Assembly (NCBI GenBank): GCA_003446335.1
Contig: DMAZ01000126.1
Span: 1 to 7,659 of the forward strand
Direction of reading: 5' to 3'
Origin: Lachnospiraceae bacterium
GTDB taxonomy: Bacteria > Bacillota_A > Clostridia > Lachnospirales > Lachnospiraceae
DNA: 7,659 nt
The translations under genes and the position numbers were made by a program. This document shows, piece by piece, positions 1-6,551 of the stretch. The notes under the pieces were generated by a model. The model was not told the origin of the DNA. It saw only the letters and a program-made list of their open reading frames with translations, and did not search any database. Position 1 is the first letter of the stretch, and each line of letters opens with the position of its first letter.

Positions 1-595
1 TAGTATTTGTAACTACTACATGATACTCCATATTTTCTATTATTTCAACCAATTCTTTAAATTTCTGATAATTGAATGTGGTCTGTGACACAATACATAG
101 TGGAATATCCTTCGAAATATCAAGTTTCAGCGCATCTTCGGGGCAGGAAATCACTGTACACTCTCCTTCTGCCCAGCCCCTTATTCCCTCGACTTCCGGA
201 TGATGAGGATTTCCGATAATTACGATATGGAATCCTTCCCGGCTTTTATCGCGAACAATATCATGTATTTTTCGAACGAAAGGACAAGTCGCATCGATGA
301 TCTCGCACCCCGTATCCCTGACTTTTTCCATAAGATTTTTCGGGATACCGTGCGATCTTATGATTATAACATTGTCTCGTTCTATCTTCTCTCCGGTGTC
401 AGTCCTTATAAGATCATCGTCGATGACATGTACGCCTTTTTCGGCAAGATCGTTCACGACCTGCTCATTATGTATAATAGGCCCCATCGTACATACTTTT
501 CCCGGATGCTCCGCGGCGGCTTCATATACAAGATTGACCGCGCGTTTTACACCGAAACAGAAACCGGCACTTTTGGCAACAGTCACTTTGTTCAT
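1..595 (-). CDS. ispH: 4-hydroxy-3-methylbut-2-enyl diphosphate reductase (IspH), 3' end cut by window
   Basis: IspH carries out the last step of the non-mevalonate (MEP) isoprenoid pathway: a cytosolic Fe-S enzyme reduces HMBPP to IPP and DMAPP. The ATG is at 595-593, behind a GGAGAG ribosome binding site, and the frame stays open for 198 codons to the window edge. Visible family motifs are AGFCFGVKRAV (first cluster cysteine, C13), GPIIHN (H42), RSHG (about 80-83), DATCPFV (second cysteine, C104), HHPEVEG (H132 and E134) and SQTT (about 170-173). The visible part ends at VVVTNT, just before where the family carries NTIC with the third cluster cysteine, so that ligand is off-window. The gene starts 32 bases after cmk ends, suggesting co-transcription. 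In many Clostridia ispH is fused to ribosomal protein S1; this cannot be judged here. The family call is secure. Confidence 0.96.
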   Translation of the reverse strand, partial: MNKVTVAKSAGFCFGVKRAVNLVYEAAAEHPGKVCTMGPIIHNEQVVNDLAEKGVHVIDDDLIRTDTGEKIERDNVIIIRSHGIPKNLMEKVRDTGCEIIDATCPFVRKIHDIVRDKSREGFHIVIIGNPHHPEVEGIRGWAEGECTVISCPEDALKLDISKDIPLCIVSQTTFNYQKFKELVEIIENMEYHVVVTNT

Positions 596-627
596 GTTTT
601 CTCTCCGTTTATTTTAGTTGACATAAC

Positions 628-1290
628 TTATTTATGTAACCCCTCGGTAAGTCCGAGGATCCTGTCCACGACCTCGGGAATCGTCATATCGGATGAATCG
701 ATCAGGACGGCGTCCTCAGCCTGTCTCAAAGGAGAATTTTCCCTGTTCATATCCCTGTGGTCTCTATCAGCGATATCTCTTCTGATTTCATCCAGGTCCG
801 GCTGCTGACCTTTTGCGATCAGCTCCTTATACCTTCGGTCAGCGCGTGTCTCGACTGAAGCGGTAAGATATATTTTAAGATCCGCATCCGGCAGAACGAC
901 GGTTCCGATATCACGACCGTCCATGACAACACTCGTCGAATGCGCCAGTTTCTGCTGAAGACTTACCAGTTTCTTTCTAACTTTCCCGTTGACAGAAACG
1001 GAGCTTGCCATATTTCCCACGGCTTCCGTCCTGAGTTCACCTGTCACATCCTCTCCGTTCAGAATGACATGCTGCGCTCCGTCTTTATAAACGATTGAAA
1101 TATCGGCGCTCTCACAGGCTTTTTCAATGGATTCAGTATCATCCGGTGAAATATCATTCTTCAGCATATAGAGTGCCATTGCGCGGTACATTGCGCCTGT
1201 ATCCACATAAATACTATTCAACTCTCTGGCCACTGCCTTCGCTATTGTGCTTTTGCCAGCCCCTGCAGGTCCGTCAATTGCGATATTCAT
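628..1290 (-). CDS. cmk: Cytidylate (CMP/dCMP) kinase
   Basis: Cytosolic kinase that transfers a phosphate from ATP to CMP or dCMP, feeding nucleotide synthesis. The 220 residues match the usual length of about 215-230. The N-terminus MNIAIDGPAGAGKST contains the P-loop (residues 7-15, K13). YVDTGAMYRA (about 28-37) is the conserved substrate-binding segment, and DGRDIGTVV plus the lid-region arginines RADRRYKEL and RDHRDMNRENSPL are typical of the family. The ATG at 1290-1288 overlaps the TGA of the upstream flavoprotein gene (ATGA, 1287-1290). A strong AGGAGG lies at 1303-1298, with a 7-base spacer inside the upstream gene, which points to translational coupling. ispH follows 32 bases after the TAA stop. 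Nothing is missing or unusual. Confidence 0.97.
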   Translation of the reverse strand: MNIAIDGPAGAGKSTIAKAVARELNSIYVDTGAMYRAMALYMLKNDISPDDTESIEKACESADISIVYKDGAQHVILNGEDVTGELRTEAVGNMASSVSVNGKVRKKLVSLQQKLAHSTSVVMDGRDIGTVVLPDADLKIYLTASVETRADRRYKELIAKGQQPDLDEIRRDIADRDHRDMNRENSPLRQAEDAVLIDSSDMTIPEVVDRILGLTEGLHK

Positions 1291-2564
1291 TCCATTACCT
1301 CCTCATTTATAGCCCTTGCACAGGCAGCTGCCGTGGACCATGCAATCTGAAGGTTAAAACCGCCGGTCAATGCATCCAGGTCAAGAACTTCACCTATGAA
1401 ATAAAGTCCGGAAATTTTTTTCGATTCCATGCTCTGCGGTCTGACTTCCCTGACAAGCACACCGCCCTGTGTGATGACAGCCTCATTATACCCTCTGAGC
1501 GAATCTAAGAACAGGGGGAAATGCTTTGTGACCCGAATGAGGTCTTCTCTTTCGCTTTTTTTAATATCAAATATTTTTTTATCCGGATCCAAATCCGCAA
1601 GTTTGAAAATAATGGGTACCATCTTTGCCGGATATAGTTCTGAAATGACATTTTTAACTGCTTTCTTTTTATTTGAATCGAAAAGCCTGAGGATCCTCTC
1701 TTCAAATTGCTGCTCCGAAATACCCGGTTTTAAGTCGACCCATACATCAAGCTCCGATGCCTTGTCAGGCGTCATATAATTTCCGGCTTTTGCACTTGCG
1801 GAAAGAACGAGCGGCCCCGAAACACCAAAGTGAGTAAAAAGCATTTCCCCGAAGTCGGAAAAAAGCATCTTTTTTCCTTTTCGGATATTGAGCGTAACAT
1901 TTTTCAGAGAAAGGCCCTGCATTTCGGAACATAGATCCCCTCGGCAGTTGACAGGCACCAGCGAAGGACGTAAATCTGAGATCTTGTGTCCGGTCTCTTC
2001 TGCAAATGTATACCCATCTCCTGTTGCTCCGGTCGACCGGTAAGACAGTCCTCCGGTCGCAACAATTACTTTATCCGCATTTATTGTAAAATCGCGTTCA
2101 TCTTTTCCCGGCCTCGATTCTCTTGCCTTAACACCTGTCACGTATCCATCTGTAATAAGCATTTCCGTGACTTTCGTGTGCAGCATGACTCTCACTTTAT
2201 TCTTCTTCATCTGATCGCGGAACATGTCGATGACATCTGCAGATTTATCCGATGCAGGGAATGCACGGTTCCCTCTCTCGACCTTTGTTTTCAGACCCCA
2301 CTCTTCAAATTTTGCTATGGTCCCCTGAGGATCAAGCACATCTATAGCGCTGTAGAGGAATCTGGGATTCGACACAACATTTTCAAGGAAAGTCTGGTGA
2401 TCGCAGTTATTTGTAAAGTTACATCGGCCTTTTCCGGTTATATACAGCTTTTTTCCGAGACGCTCATTTTGTTCGAGCACAGTCACTTTGTGTCCGGCTT
2501 CACCGAGAAGAACAGCTGCCATCATGCCGGCAGCTCCGGCTCCGATAATAATGATATTACTCAA
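1287..2564 (-). CDS. HI0933/YhiN/BaiN-family FAD-dependent oxidoreductase
   Basis: A 425-residue flavoprotein of the HI0933-like family (TIGR00275 type). It begins with a Rossmann FAD-binding motif, GAGAAG, at residues 8-13 and the acidic end of the second strand at VTVLEQ. These are followed by the family hallmark GKKLYITGKGRCNFTN, a GATGDGY segment, FGEMLFTHFGVSGPLVL in the middle, and the C-terminal FAD-closing block with TQGGV, GLYFIGEVLDLDALTGGFN and QIAWSTAAA. The start is TTG (2564-2562): the frame is closed by a TAA at 2576-2574 and the FAD motif sits at the expected distance. AGAGAGGG upstream is a possible but rather distant ribosome binding site. The family is often annotated as 'aminoacetone oxidase' or BaiN; the Clostridium scindens member was reported to act on bile acid intermediates. 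Most members, including this one, have no proven substrate. The gene is translationally coupled to cmk. Confidence 0.9.
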   Translation of the reverse strand: MSNIIIIGAGAAGMMAAVLLGEAGHKVTVLEQNERLGKKLYITGKGRCNFTNNCDHQTFLENVVSNPRFLYSAIDVLDPQGTIAKFEEWGLKTKVERGNRAFPASDKSADVIDMFRDQMKKNKVRVMLHTKVTEMLITDGYVTGVKARESRPGKDERDFTINADKVIVATGGLSYRSTGATGDGYTFAEETGHKISDLRPSLVPVNCRGDLCSEMQGLSLKNVTLNIRKGKKMLFSDFGEMLFTHFGVSGPLVLSASAKAGNYMTPDKASELDVWVDLKPGISEQQFEERILRLFDSNKKKAVKNVISELYPAKMVPIIFKLADLDPDKKIFDIKKSEREDLIRVTKHFPLFLDSLRGYNEAVITQGGVLVREVRPQSMESKKISGLYFIGEVLDLDALTGGFNLQIAWSTAAACARAINEEVME

Positions 2565-2655
2565 AATATTTTCTTACCCTCTCTGTAAGCGAACAACAGG
2601 ACTGTCTTACAACCCCGTTGCAAAACAGTCCTGTATTTTTCGTATCAAACCGGTC
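2565..2655 (-). other. Gap between the decarboxylase operon and the flavoprotein-cmk-ispH unit
   Basis: This is the longest intergenic stretch in the window (91 bases). It is dominated by one long stem-loop (2596-2634). On the minus strand I looked for a promoter for the downstream genes and found no convincing -35/-10 pair with normal spacing. The weak candidate, TTGTTC followed by GAAAAT, would place the -10 box almost at the TTG start. The left unit may therefore depend on readthrough from the decarboxylase operon, or on a promoter not recognisable by eye. Confidence 0.4.
2596..2635. terminator. Long stem-loop downstream of oadA, probable transcription terminator
   Basis: ACAGGACTGT (2596-2605) and ACAGTCCTGT (2625-2634) form a perfect 10-bp stem. 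Inside the 19-base loop, CAAC (2610-2613) can also pair with GTTG (2617-2620), so the structure nearly closes into one long hairpin. It starts 21 bases after the stop of the OadA-type gene in transcription direction, the normal place for an intrinsic terminator. However, the clean T-run (ATTTTT, 2635-2640) lies on the plus strand. Read in the direction of the genes, the stem is followed only by TGTTCGCTT. It would therefore work best against plus-strand transcripts and may be a weak or leaky terminator, or an mRNA 3'-end stabiliser, for the operon. Confidence 0.6.
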
Positions 2656-4068
2656 TTATACCGGATATGCCTTGTTCTCAGCGTCGGCGGACTTGGTATC
2701 CACGCCGGTCTCCTGAGCATCTCTGTATTTGAAGAAGTCAAGAGCTACCTGCGGGAAAAGTGCATATGTGAGGACATCCTCATCCTGCTTCTTGTAGGAG
2801 CTGATAGCTTTCTCATATTCCGGAAGCTTGTCTTCCAGAAGGTCAGCCGGTCGGCATGTGATCGGAACTTCATTACCGATGACCTGCTTCTGGATTTCCG
2901 GATCGAACGGCTTTGTGGACTTTCCGTATCTGCCGAGGAACATGTCTTTGGTCTCCTGAGGAACGACCATGTAGCGCTTGCCGGTCAGGACGTTCATAAC
3001 AGCCTGTGTTCCTACGATCTGTGAGGACGGTGTGACAAGCGGCGGATCGCCCATATCTTTACGTACACGCGGGACCTCTTCAAGAACTTCGTAGAATTTG
3101 TCTTCAGCATGCTGCTGAGCAAGCTGGCTTGTCAGGTTGGAAAGCATACCGCCCGGAACCTGATACTGAAGAGTCTTGATATTGACGCCCATGTTCTTCG
3201 GATTCATGAGACCGTTCTCAAGATATTTCTCGCGGATCGGTCTGAAGTATTCTGCAATCTCGGCGAGCTTATCCAGGTTGAGACCGGTATCGAACTCTGT
3301 GCCTTTGAATGCTTCGACCATAACTTCTGTCGCCGGCTGAGATGTGCCGAGTGCGAACGGGCTGATTGCACAGTCAAGAATATCAGCACCTGCTTCTACT
3401 GCCTTCATATAGGTCATGGAAGCACAGCCTGATGTGTAATGTGTATGCATTTCGATCGGCAGAGAAGAACCTGCCTTAAGGGCGGTTACGAGCTCTGTGG
3501 CAGCCTTCGGAACAAGAAGACCTGCCATATCCTTGATACAGATTGAATCAGCGCCCATCTCCTCGATCTGTCTGGCCATTGTGGTCCAGTAGTCAAGTGT
3601 ATAGGCATCGCCAAGTGTATAGGACAGGGCGATCTGAGCCTCTGCTCCTTCCTTCTTTGCAGCTTTAACACATGTCTCCAGATTGCGGAGATCGTTCAGA
3701 CAGTCAAAAATTCGAATGACATCAATTCCGTTCGCAACGGATTTCTGAACAAAGTACTCTACTACATCATCCGGATACGGCTTGTATCCGAGAATGTTCT
3801 GTCCGCGGAAAAGCATCTGCAGCTTCGTCTTTTTGAAGCCTTCTTTGAACTTGCGAAGTCTTACCCACGGATCCTCATGCAGGAAACGAAGGGCTGCATC
3901 GAAAGTAGCACCGCCCCAGCACTCCACGGCGCGATATCCGATCTCGTCGAGCATGGGAACTGCCGGAAGCATCTCATCTGTTGTCATTCTTGTAGCAATA
4001 AGACTCTGATGCGCATCACGCAGGATCGTCTCAGTAATCTGTACAGGTTTTTTTACAACTTCTGACAT
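2656..4068 (-). CDS. oadA: OadA-type (5S) carboxyltransferase: oxaloacetate decarboxylase alpha / pyruvate carboxylase subunit B, no biotinyl domain
   Basis: This subunit moves a carboxyl group between a 2-oxo acid (oxaloacetate/pyruvate) and biotin on a carrier protein. The 470 residues comprise an HMGL-like TIM barrel (about 10-270) and the PYC/OADA conserved domain (about 290-470). Metal and active-site elements are visible: TILRDAHQSL (D18), CIKDMAGLL (K179, the lysine expected to be carbamylated) and MHTHYTSG (H208, H210), plus QVPGGMLSNL (302-312). Classic OadA is about 590 residues and ends in a biotinyl domain. Here the protein stops at AYPV, and the carrier is a separate gene upstream, as in the 5S subunit of transcarboxylase. 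The ATG at 4068 is preferred over an in-frame TTG at 4080, because that TTG lies in the ribosome binding site (TTGGAGGATAAA; GGAGG at 4078-4074). As the last gene of the operon, it is followed by a stem-loop. The family is certain; oxaloacetate decarboxylation rather than carboxylation is inferred from the OadB and OadG neighbours. Confidence 0.93.
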   Translation of the reverse strand: MSEVVKKPVQITETILRDAHQSLIATRMTTDEMLPAVPMLDEIGYRAVECWGGATFDAALRFLHEDPWVRLRKFKEGFKKTKLQMLFRGQNILGYKPYPDDVVEYFVQKSVANGIDVIRIFDCLNDLRNLETCVKAAKKEGAEAQIALSYTLGDAYTLDYWTTMARQIEEMGADSICIKDMAGLLVPKAATELVTALKAGSSLPIEMHTHYTSGCASMTYMKAVEAGADILDCAISPFALGTSQPATEVMVEAFKGTEFDTGLNLDKLAEIAEYFRPIREKYLENGLMNPKNMGVNIKTLQYQVPGGMLSNLTSQLAQQHAEDKFYEVLEEVPRVRKDMGDPPLVTPSSQIVGTQAVMNVLTGKRYMVVPQETKDMFLGRYGKSTKPFDPEIQKQVIGNEVPITCRPADLLEDKLPEYEKAISSYKKQDEDVLTYALFPQVALDFFKYRDAQETGVDTKSADAENKAYPV

Positions 4069-4073
4069 TTTAT

Positions 4074-4078
4074 CCTCC
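4074..4078 (-). promoter_or_regulatory. Ribosome binding site that fixes the oadA start
   Basis: GGAGG lies 5 bases (ATAAA) before the ATG at 4068-4066. It falls inside the longest open frame, which would begin at a TTG at 4080, so the longer version (starting MEDKMSEVV) would translate its own Shine-Dalgarno. The protein most likely starts MSEVVKKPV. Confidence 0.85.
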
Positions 4079-4089
4079 AATAATGTTAG

Positions 4090-4125
4090 GTGATATTGGA
4101 ATCATATGTCTTTTGATCCCAACAC
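4090..4125 (-). promoter_or_regulatory. Intercistronic stem-loop between oadB and oadA
   Basis: In the 65-base gap, TTGGGATC on the transcript (plus-strand 4122-4115) pairs with GATTCCAA (4103-4096) through one G-U pair, giving an 8-bp stem with an 11-base loop. GTG/CAC (4125-4123 with 4092-4090) can extend it across a 3-base bulge. There is no T-run, so it is unlikely to be a strong terminator. An mRNA processing or stability element, or an attenuating hairpin that sets expression of the last gene, is a reasonable inference. Confidence 0.45.
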
Positions 4126-4133
4126 TATAAATC

Positions 4134-5279
4134 TTAAATTCCGAAAATAGCCATAAATGTACCGGCAGCGACGGCTGTACCGATAACGCCCGCTACGTTC
4201 GGTCCCATGGCGTGCATCAGAAGGAAGTTCGTAGGATCTTCTTCCGCACCGACTTTCTGAGATACACGGGCTGCCATAGGTACAGCGGAAACACCCGCAG
4301 ACCCGATCAGCGGATTGATCTTGCCCTTGGTGACGATGCACAGAAGTTTTCCGAGCATGACACCGCCGAATGTACCGCATGCAAATGCGACAAGACCGAG
4401 GACGACGATTTTCAGTGTACTTGCGTTAAGGAATGCCTCAGCGGAAGTTGTCGCGCCGACAGAAGTTCCGAGGAGGATAACAACGATGTACATAAGGGCA
4501 TTGGATGCTGTTTCTGTGAGCTGACGTACTACGCCTGACTCACGGAACAGGTTACCAAGCATCAGCATACCGACGAGCGGAGCTGTGGTGGGAAGAATCA
4601 TACAGACAACGATCGTGATAACGACAGGGAAAAGGATCTTCTCAAGCTTGGAGACGTTTCTGAGCTGACCCATCTTGATTTTTCTCTCTTTTTCCGTCGT
4701 GAAAAGTTTCATGACCGGCGGCTGAATGATCGGAACCAGAGACATATAGGAATATGCCGCTACTGCGATCGGTCCGAGAAGCTGTGTCTGTCCGAGCTTC
4801 GATGCAAGAAAGATGGAAGTCGGGCCGTCAGCACCACCGATGATGGAGATCGCGGCAGCAGATTTTCCGTTGAATCCGAGAACGATAGCAAGGAAATATG
4901 CAATATAGATACCAAACTGAGCAGCCGCACCCATCAGGAAGGATATCGGATTGGCGATGAGCGGACCGAAATCCGTCATAGCTCCGACACCCATGAAGAT
5001 GAGGGACGGGAGGATGGACCATTCGTCCATCTGATAGAAATAGTACAGAAGACCGCCTACTCCGTTCGTGGTATCCGCCGGATTCGCAATGATATCCGGA
5101 TAGATATTTACGAGCAGCATGCCGAAGGAAATCGGCACAAGCAGAAGCGGCTCATATTCTTTAGCAATCGCCAAATACAGGAACACAAGAGCCACAACGA
5201 TCATGATGTAGTTTCCTACAGTCAGATTGAAGAAGGCTGTCTGTGCGACCAGATTCGACAGGGTTCCAAGTATATCCAT
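4134..5279 (-). CDS. oadB: Na+-translocating decarboxylase beta subunit (OadB/MmdB/GcdB family)
   Basis: Integral membrane subunit that decarboxylates carboxybiotin on the carrier and uses the energy to export Na+. At 381 residues it is within the family's usual 370-430 range and is strongly hydrophobic along nearly its whole length. Family signatures are all present: [10 protein letters not shown] (148-157, whose D151 matches the essential membrane aspartate, D203 in Klebsiella OadB), [20 protein letters not shown] (322-341, with the Na+-site equivalents N322, G326 and S331) and the C-terminal block [17 protein letters not shown]. No key residue is missing, so it should be an active pump. 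The start is ATG 5279-5277 with GGAGG a few bases upstream. It lies 19 bases after the carrier gene. The sequence alone does not reveal which carboxyltransferase, acyl-CoA or 2-oxo-acid type, feeds it; both are encoded in the same operon. Confidence 0.95.
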   Translation of the reverse strand: MDILGTLSNLVAQTAFFNLTVGNYIMIVVALVFLYLAIAKEYEPLLLVPISFGMLLVNIYPDIIANPADTTNGVGGLLYYFYQMDEWSILPSLIFMGVGAMTDFGPLIANPISFLMGAAAQFGIYIAYFLAIVLGFNGKSAAAISIIGGADGPTSIFLASKLGQTQLLGPIAVAAYSYMSLVPIIQPPVMKLFTTEKERKIKMGQLRNVSKLEKILFPVVITIVVCMILPTTAPLVGMLMLGNLFRESGVVRQLTETASNALMYIVVILLGTSVGATTSAEAFLNASTLKIVVLGLVAFACGTFGGVMLGKLLCIVTKGKINPLIGSAGVSAVPMAARVSQKVGAEEDPTNFLLMHAMGPNVAGVIGTAVAAGTFMAIFGI

Positions 5280-5298
5280 TTAATTGCCTCCGTGTAAA

Positions 5299-5676
5299 TC
5301 AGTTCAGAGTTGCAAGAAGATCGCCGGATTCTACAGCATCACCCGCTGCTACATTAATGCTTGCCACAGTTCCGTCTTCCGGAGCGACGACCGGGATCTC
5401 CATCTTCATGGACTCAAGAATAATAATGTTGTCACCTGCCTTGACACTCTGTCCTACAGAAGCCTCAATTTTGAAAACTTTGCCCGGTACGGCTGCCGCT
5501 ACTTCAATGCTGCCTGCTGCGCCGGCTGCTGCTTTCGGAGCCGGTGCTGCTGCGGGAGCTGCTGCCGGAGCCGGAGCTGCAGGTATTGCACTCTGGACCG
5601 GTGCTGCAGTACCTGCTGTCTCTTCTACTGTGACGCTGTATGCTACGCCGTTTACTGTTATTGTGTAGTTCTTCAT
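5299..5676 (-). CDS. Biotin carboxyl carrier protein (1.3S / gamma-type) of the decarboxylase
   Basis: A 125-residue carrier that shuttles the carboxyl group on biotin from the carboxyltransferases to the OadB pump. Residues 1-20 (KNYTITVNGVAYSVTVEE) form the short N-terminal segment typical of MmdC, GcdC and 1.3S-type carriers. Residues about 22-58 are an Ala/Pro-rich flexible linker. Residues about 58-125 are a biotinyl/lipoyl domain with the biotinylation motif ESMKM (K91) and the usual VPGKV and PEDGTV turns. The start ATG 5676-5674 has an excellent AGGAGG upstream. It sits between the OadG-like gene (60-base gap holding a stem-loop) and oadB (19-base gap). Since the OadA-type protein lacks its own biotinyl domain, this is probably the shared carrier for both carboxyltransferases. 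Biotinylation would need a BirA enzyme encoded elsewhere. Confidence 0.95.
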   Translation of the reverse strand: MKNYTITVNGVAYSVTVEETAGTAAPVQSAIPAAPAPAAAPAAAPAPKAAAGAAGSIEVAAAVPGKVFKIEASVGQSVKAGDNIIILESMKMEIPVVAPEDGTVASINVAAGDAVESGDLLATLN

Positions 5677-5711
5677 TTTTATATCCTCCTGGATTCTTAA
5701 AGGCTTACTTT

Positions 5712-5740
5712 CTGATTGGAATTATGTTCCGAAAAATCAG
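5712..5740 (-). promoter_or_regulatory. Intercistronic stem-loop overlapping the oadG-like stop codon
   Basis: On the transcript, CTGATT and AATCAG pair as the outer stem, and GGAA and TTCC as the inner stem, with a CATAA loop and a TTTC bulge on one side (10 bp in total, plus-strand 5740-5712). It spans the TGA of the OadG-like gene and lies about 35 bases before the carrier start. There is no T-run after it. A role in protecting or processing the mRNA, so that the small carrier is made in different amounts from the membrane subunit, is inference. Confidence 0.45.
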
Positions 5741-6537
5741 CGCCACTTGTTAGACTTAACTCTCTTGATGGAACGAACAACAAATCCTTCAACAGGCTTC
5801 TCTTCTGCCGCCGCAATTGCCGCCGCGATCACGGCGACCAGGGCAGGATCCATTCCGGGCTCGACAGAAGCCGCTGCAGCCGCTTTCGGTGCGGGTCTTG
5901 CCGGGAGTTCTGCTGATTTATCTTCTTTTCTGGTCGGCGGAGTCGTCATCCTGTTTACGAACTTGAAGCAGAAAATGATAAGACAGAGCAGAATCAGAAC
6001 GGCAAATACAGTGGCGAGACCGATGATCGTGTTGCCGCCTGCGACAGCAAGGCGCTGTCCCATACTCTGCTTGGAATCATCCGAATAATCCGCAATTGTT
6101 GTTTTGTATGGTGTTGCGGATTCATCATAAGTGATGGTCATTGCCATCTGAGCTCCGTCTTCACCGGTCATGATAATGCGGCTTGTATATTCATACTTGT
6201 CACGCATTGTCTCGTCAACGACCGCTTCAACGCACTGTCCATGAGCGTCAGTGAATGTTTTCCATCGATCGCCGAAATCATTGTCGAATGTCCGGCTGAT
6301 CAGAACAGAACCCTGCGCCTTATATGCGGCATAGTCATCGTAGCTTACCTGAGAAAGGATAGCTGCGAACTCGCGCTCTGTATAGTCTGCGATGCTGGCA
6401 ATGTTGGCCTCGCGGATTCGTTCGATCGCTTCCGTCTCGAGCTGAGTAGAGGTCTTCTCGATTCCGCATCCGCCAAAGCAGAGCGCCATCATCATAAGAG
6501 CGAGGAGGGCTACTGTCAGTTTCTTAAGATTCTTCAT
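5737..6537 (-). CDS. OadG-family membrane subunit with N-terminal lipoprotein-like extracytoplasmic domain
   Basis: A 266-residue protein whose C-terminal part is OadG/MmdD-like: a single membrane helix (about 167-193, NTIIGLATVFAVLILL) followed by a cytosolic Ala/Pro-rich linker and a conserved tail (VAVIAAAIAAAEEKPVEG, then VVRSIKRVKSNKWR). OadG subunits assemble and stabilise the alpha-beta decarboxylase complex. The first 165 residues are extra. MKNLKKLTVALLALMMMALC is a typical basic then hydrophobic signal sequence, and FGGC (C24) resembles a lipobox. Residues about 30-160 form a soluble, charged region that should lie outside the membrane; by eye it resembles DUF3887-like domains, a weak call. 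The ATG at 6537 is chosen over an in-frame TTG at 6555: the signal peptide then starts correctly, and AAAGGCGG gives a modest ribosome binding site. Classic OadG has only about 80-130 residues. The gene lies 14 bases after the carboxyltransferase gene. Confidence 0.82.
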   Translation of the reverse strand: MKNLKKLTVALLALMMMALCFGGCGIEKTSTQLETEAIERIREANIASIADYTEREFAAILSQVSYDDYAAYKAQGSVLISRTFDNDFGDRWKTFTDAHGQCVEAVVDETMRDKYEYTSRIIMTGEDGAQMAMTITYDESATPYKTTIADYSDDSKQSMGQRLAVAGGNTIIGLATVFAVLILLCLIIFCFKFVNRMTTPPTRKEDKSAELPARPAPKAAAAASVEPGMDPALVAVIAAAIAAAEEKPVEGFVVRSIKRVKSNKWR

Positions 6538-6551
6538 GTATTCCGCCTTTC

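Noticed and set aside
621..637. ACATAA/TTATGT inverted repeat at the cmk stop codon
   Set aside because: A weak, wholly A/T-rich 6-bp stem in a short gap; too little to call a terminator or operator.
642..658. CCTCGG/CCGAGG hairpin at the 3' end of cmk
   Set aside because: Only 6 bp with a 5-base loop, inside coding sequence, with no T-run, and ispH follows at once; chance pairing is likely.
200..808. Long plus-strand open frame of 202 codons across ispH and cmk
   Set aside because: It runs opposite to two clearly recognised genes, has no ribosome binding site or recognisable domain, and is explained by codon bias of the minus-strand genes.
1986..2588. Plus-strand open frame of 200 codons opposite the flavoprotein gene
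   Set aside because: Cysteine- and histidine-rich low-quality translation without motifs; the minus strand holds a full flavoprotein with all family signatures.
2565..2595. Possible promoter TTGTTC/GAAAAT just before the flavoprotein gene
   Set aside because: The -10 match is poor and would lie immediately upstream of the start codon, leaving no room for a leader with the ribosome binding site.
5500..5600. Repetitive GCTGCTGC/GCCGGAGC-like stretch suggesting a tandem DNA repeat
   Set aside because: It encodes the flexible Ala/Pro linker of the biotin carrier, normal in this family; no regular repeat unit is kept at the DNA level.
5243..5700. Ala-rich and Cys-rich plus-strand open frames over the carrier gene
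   Set aside because: They are mirror images of the Ala/Pro linker codons of the biotin carrier protein and have no support of their own.
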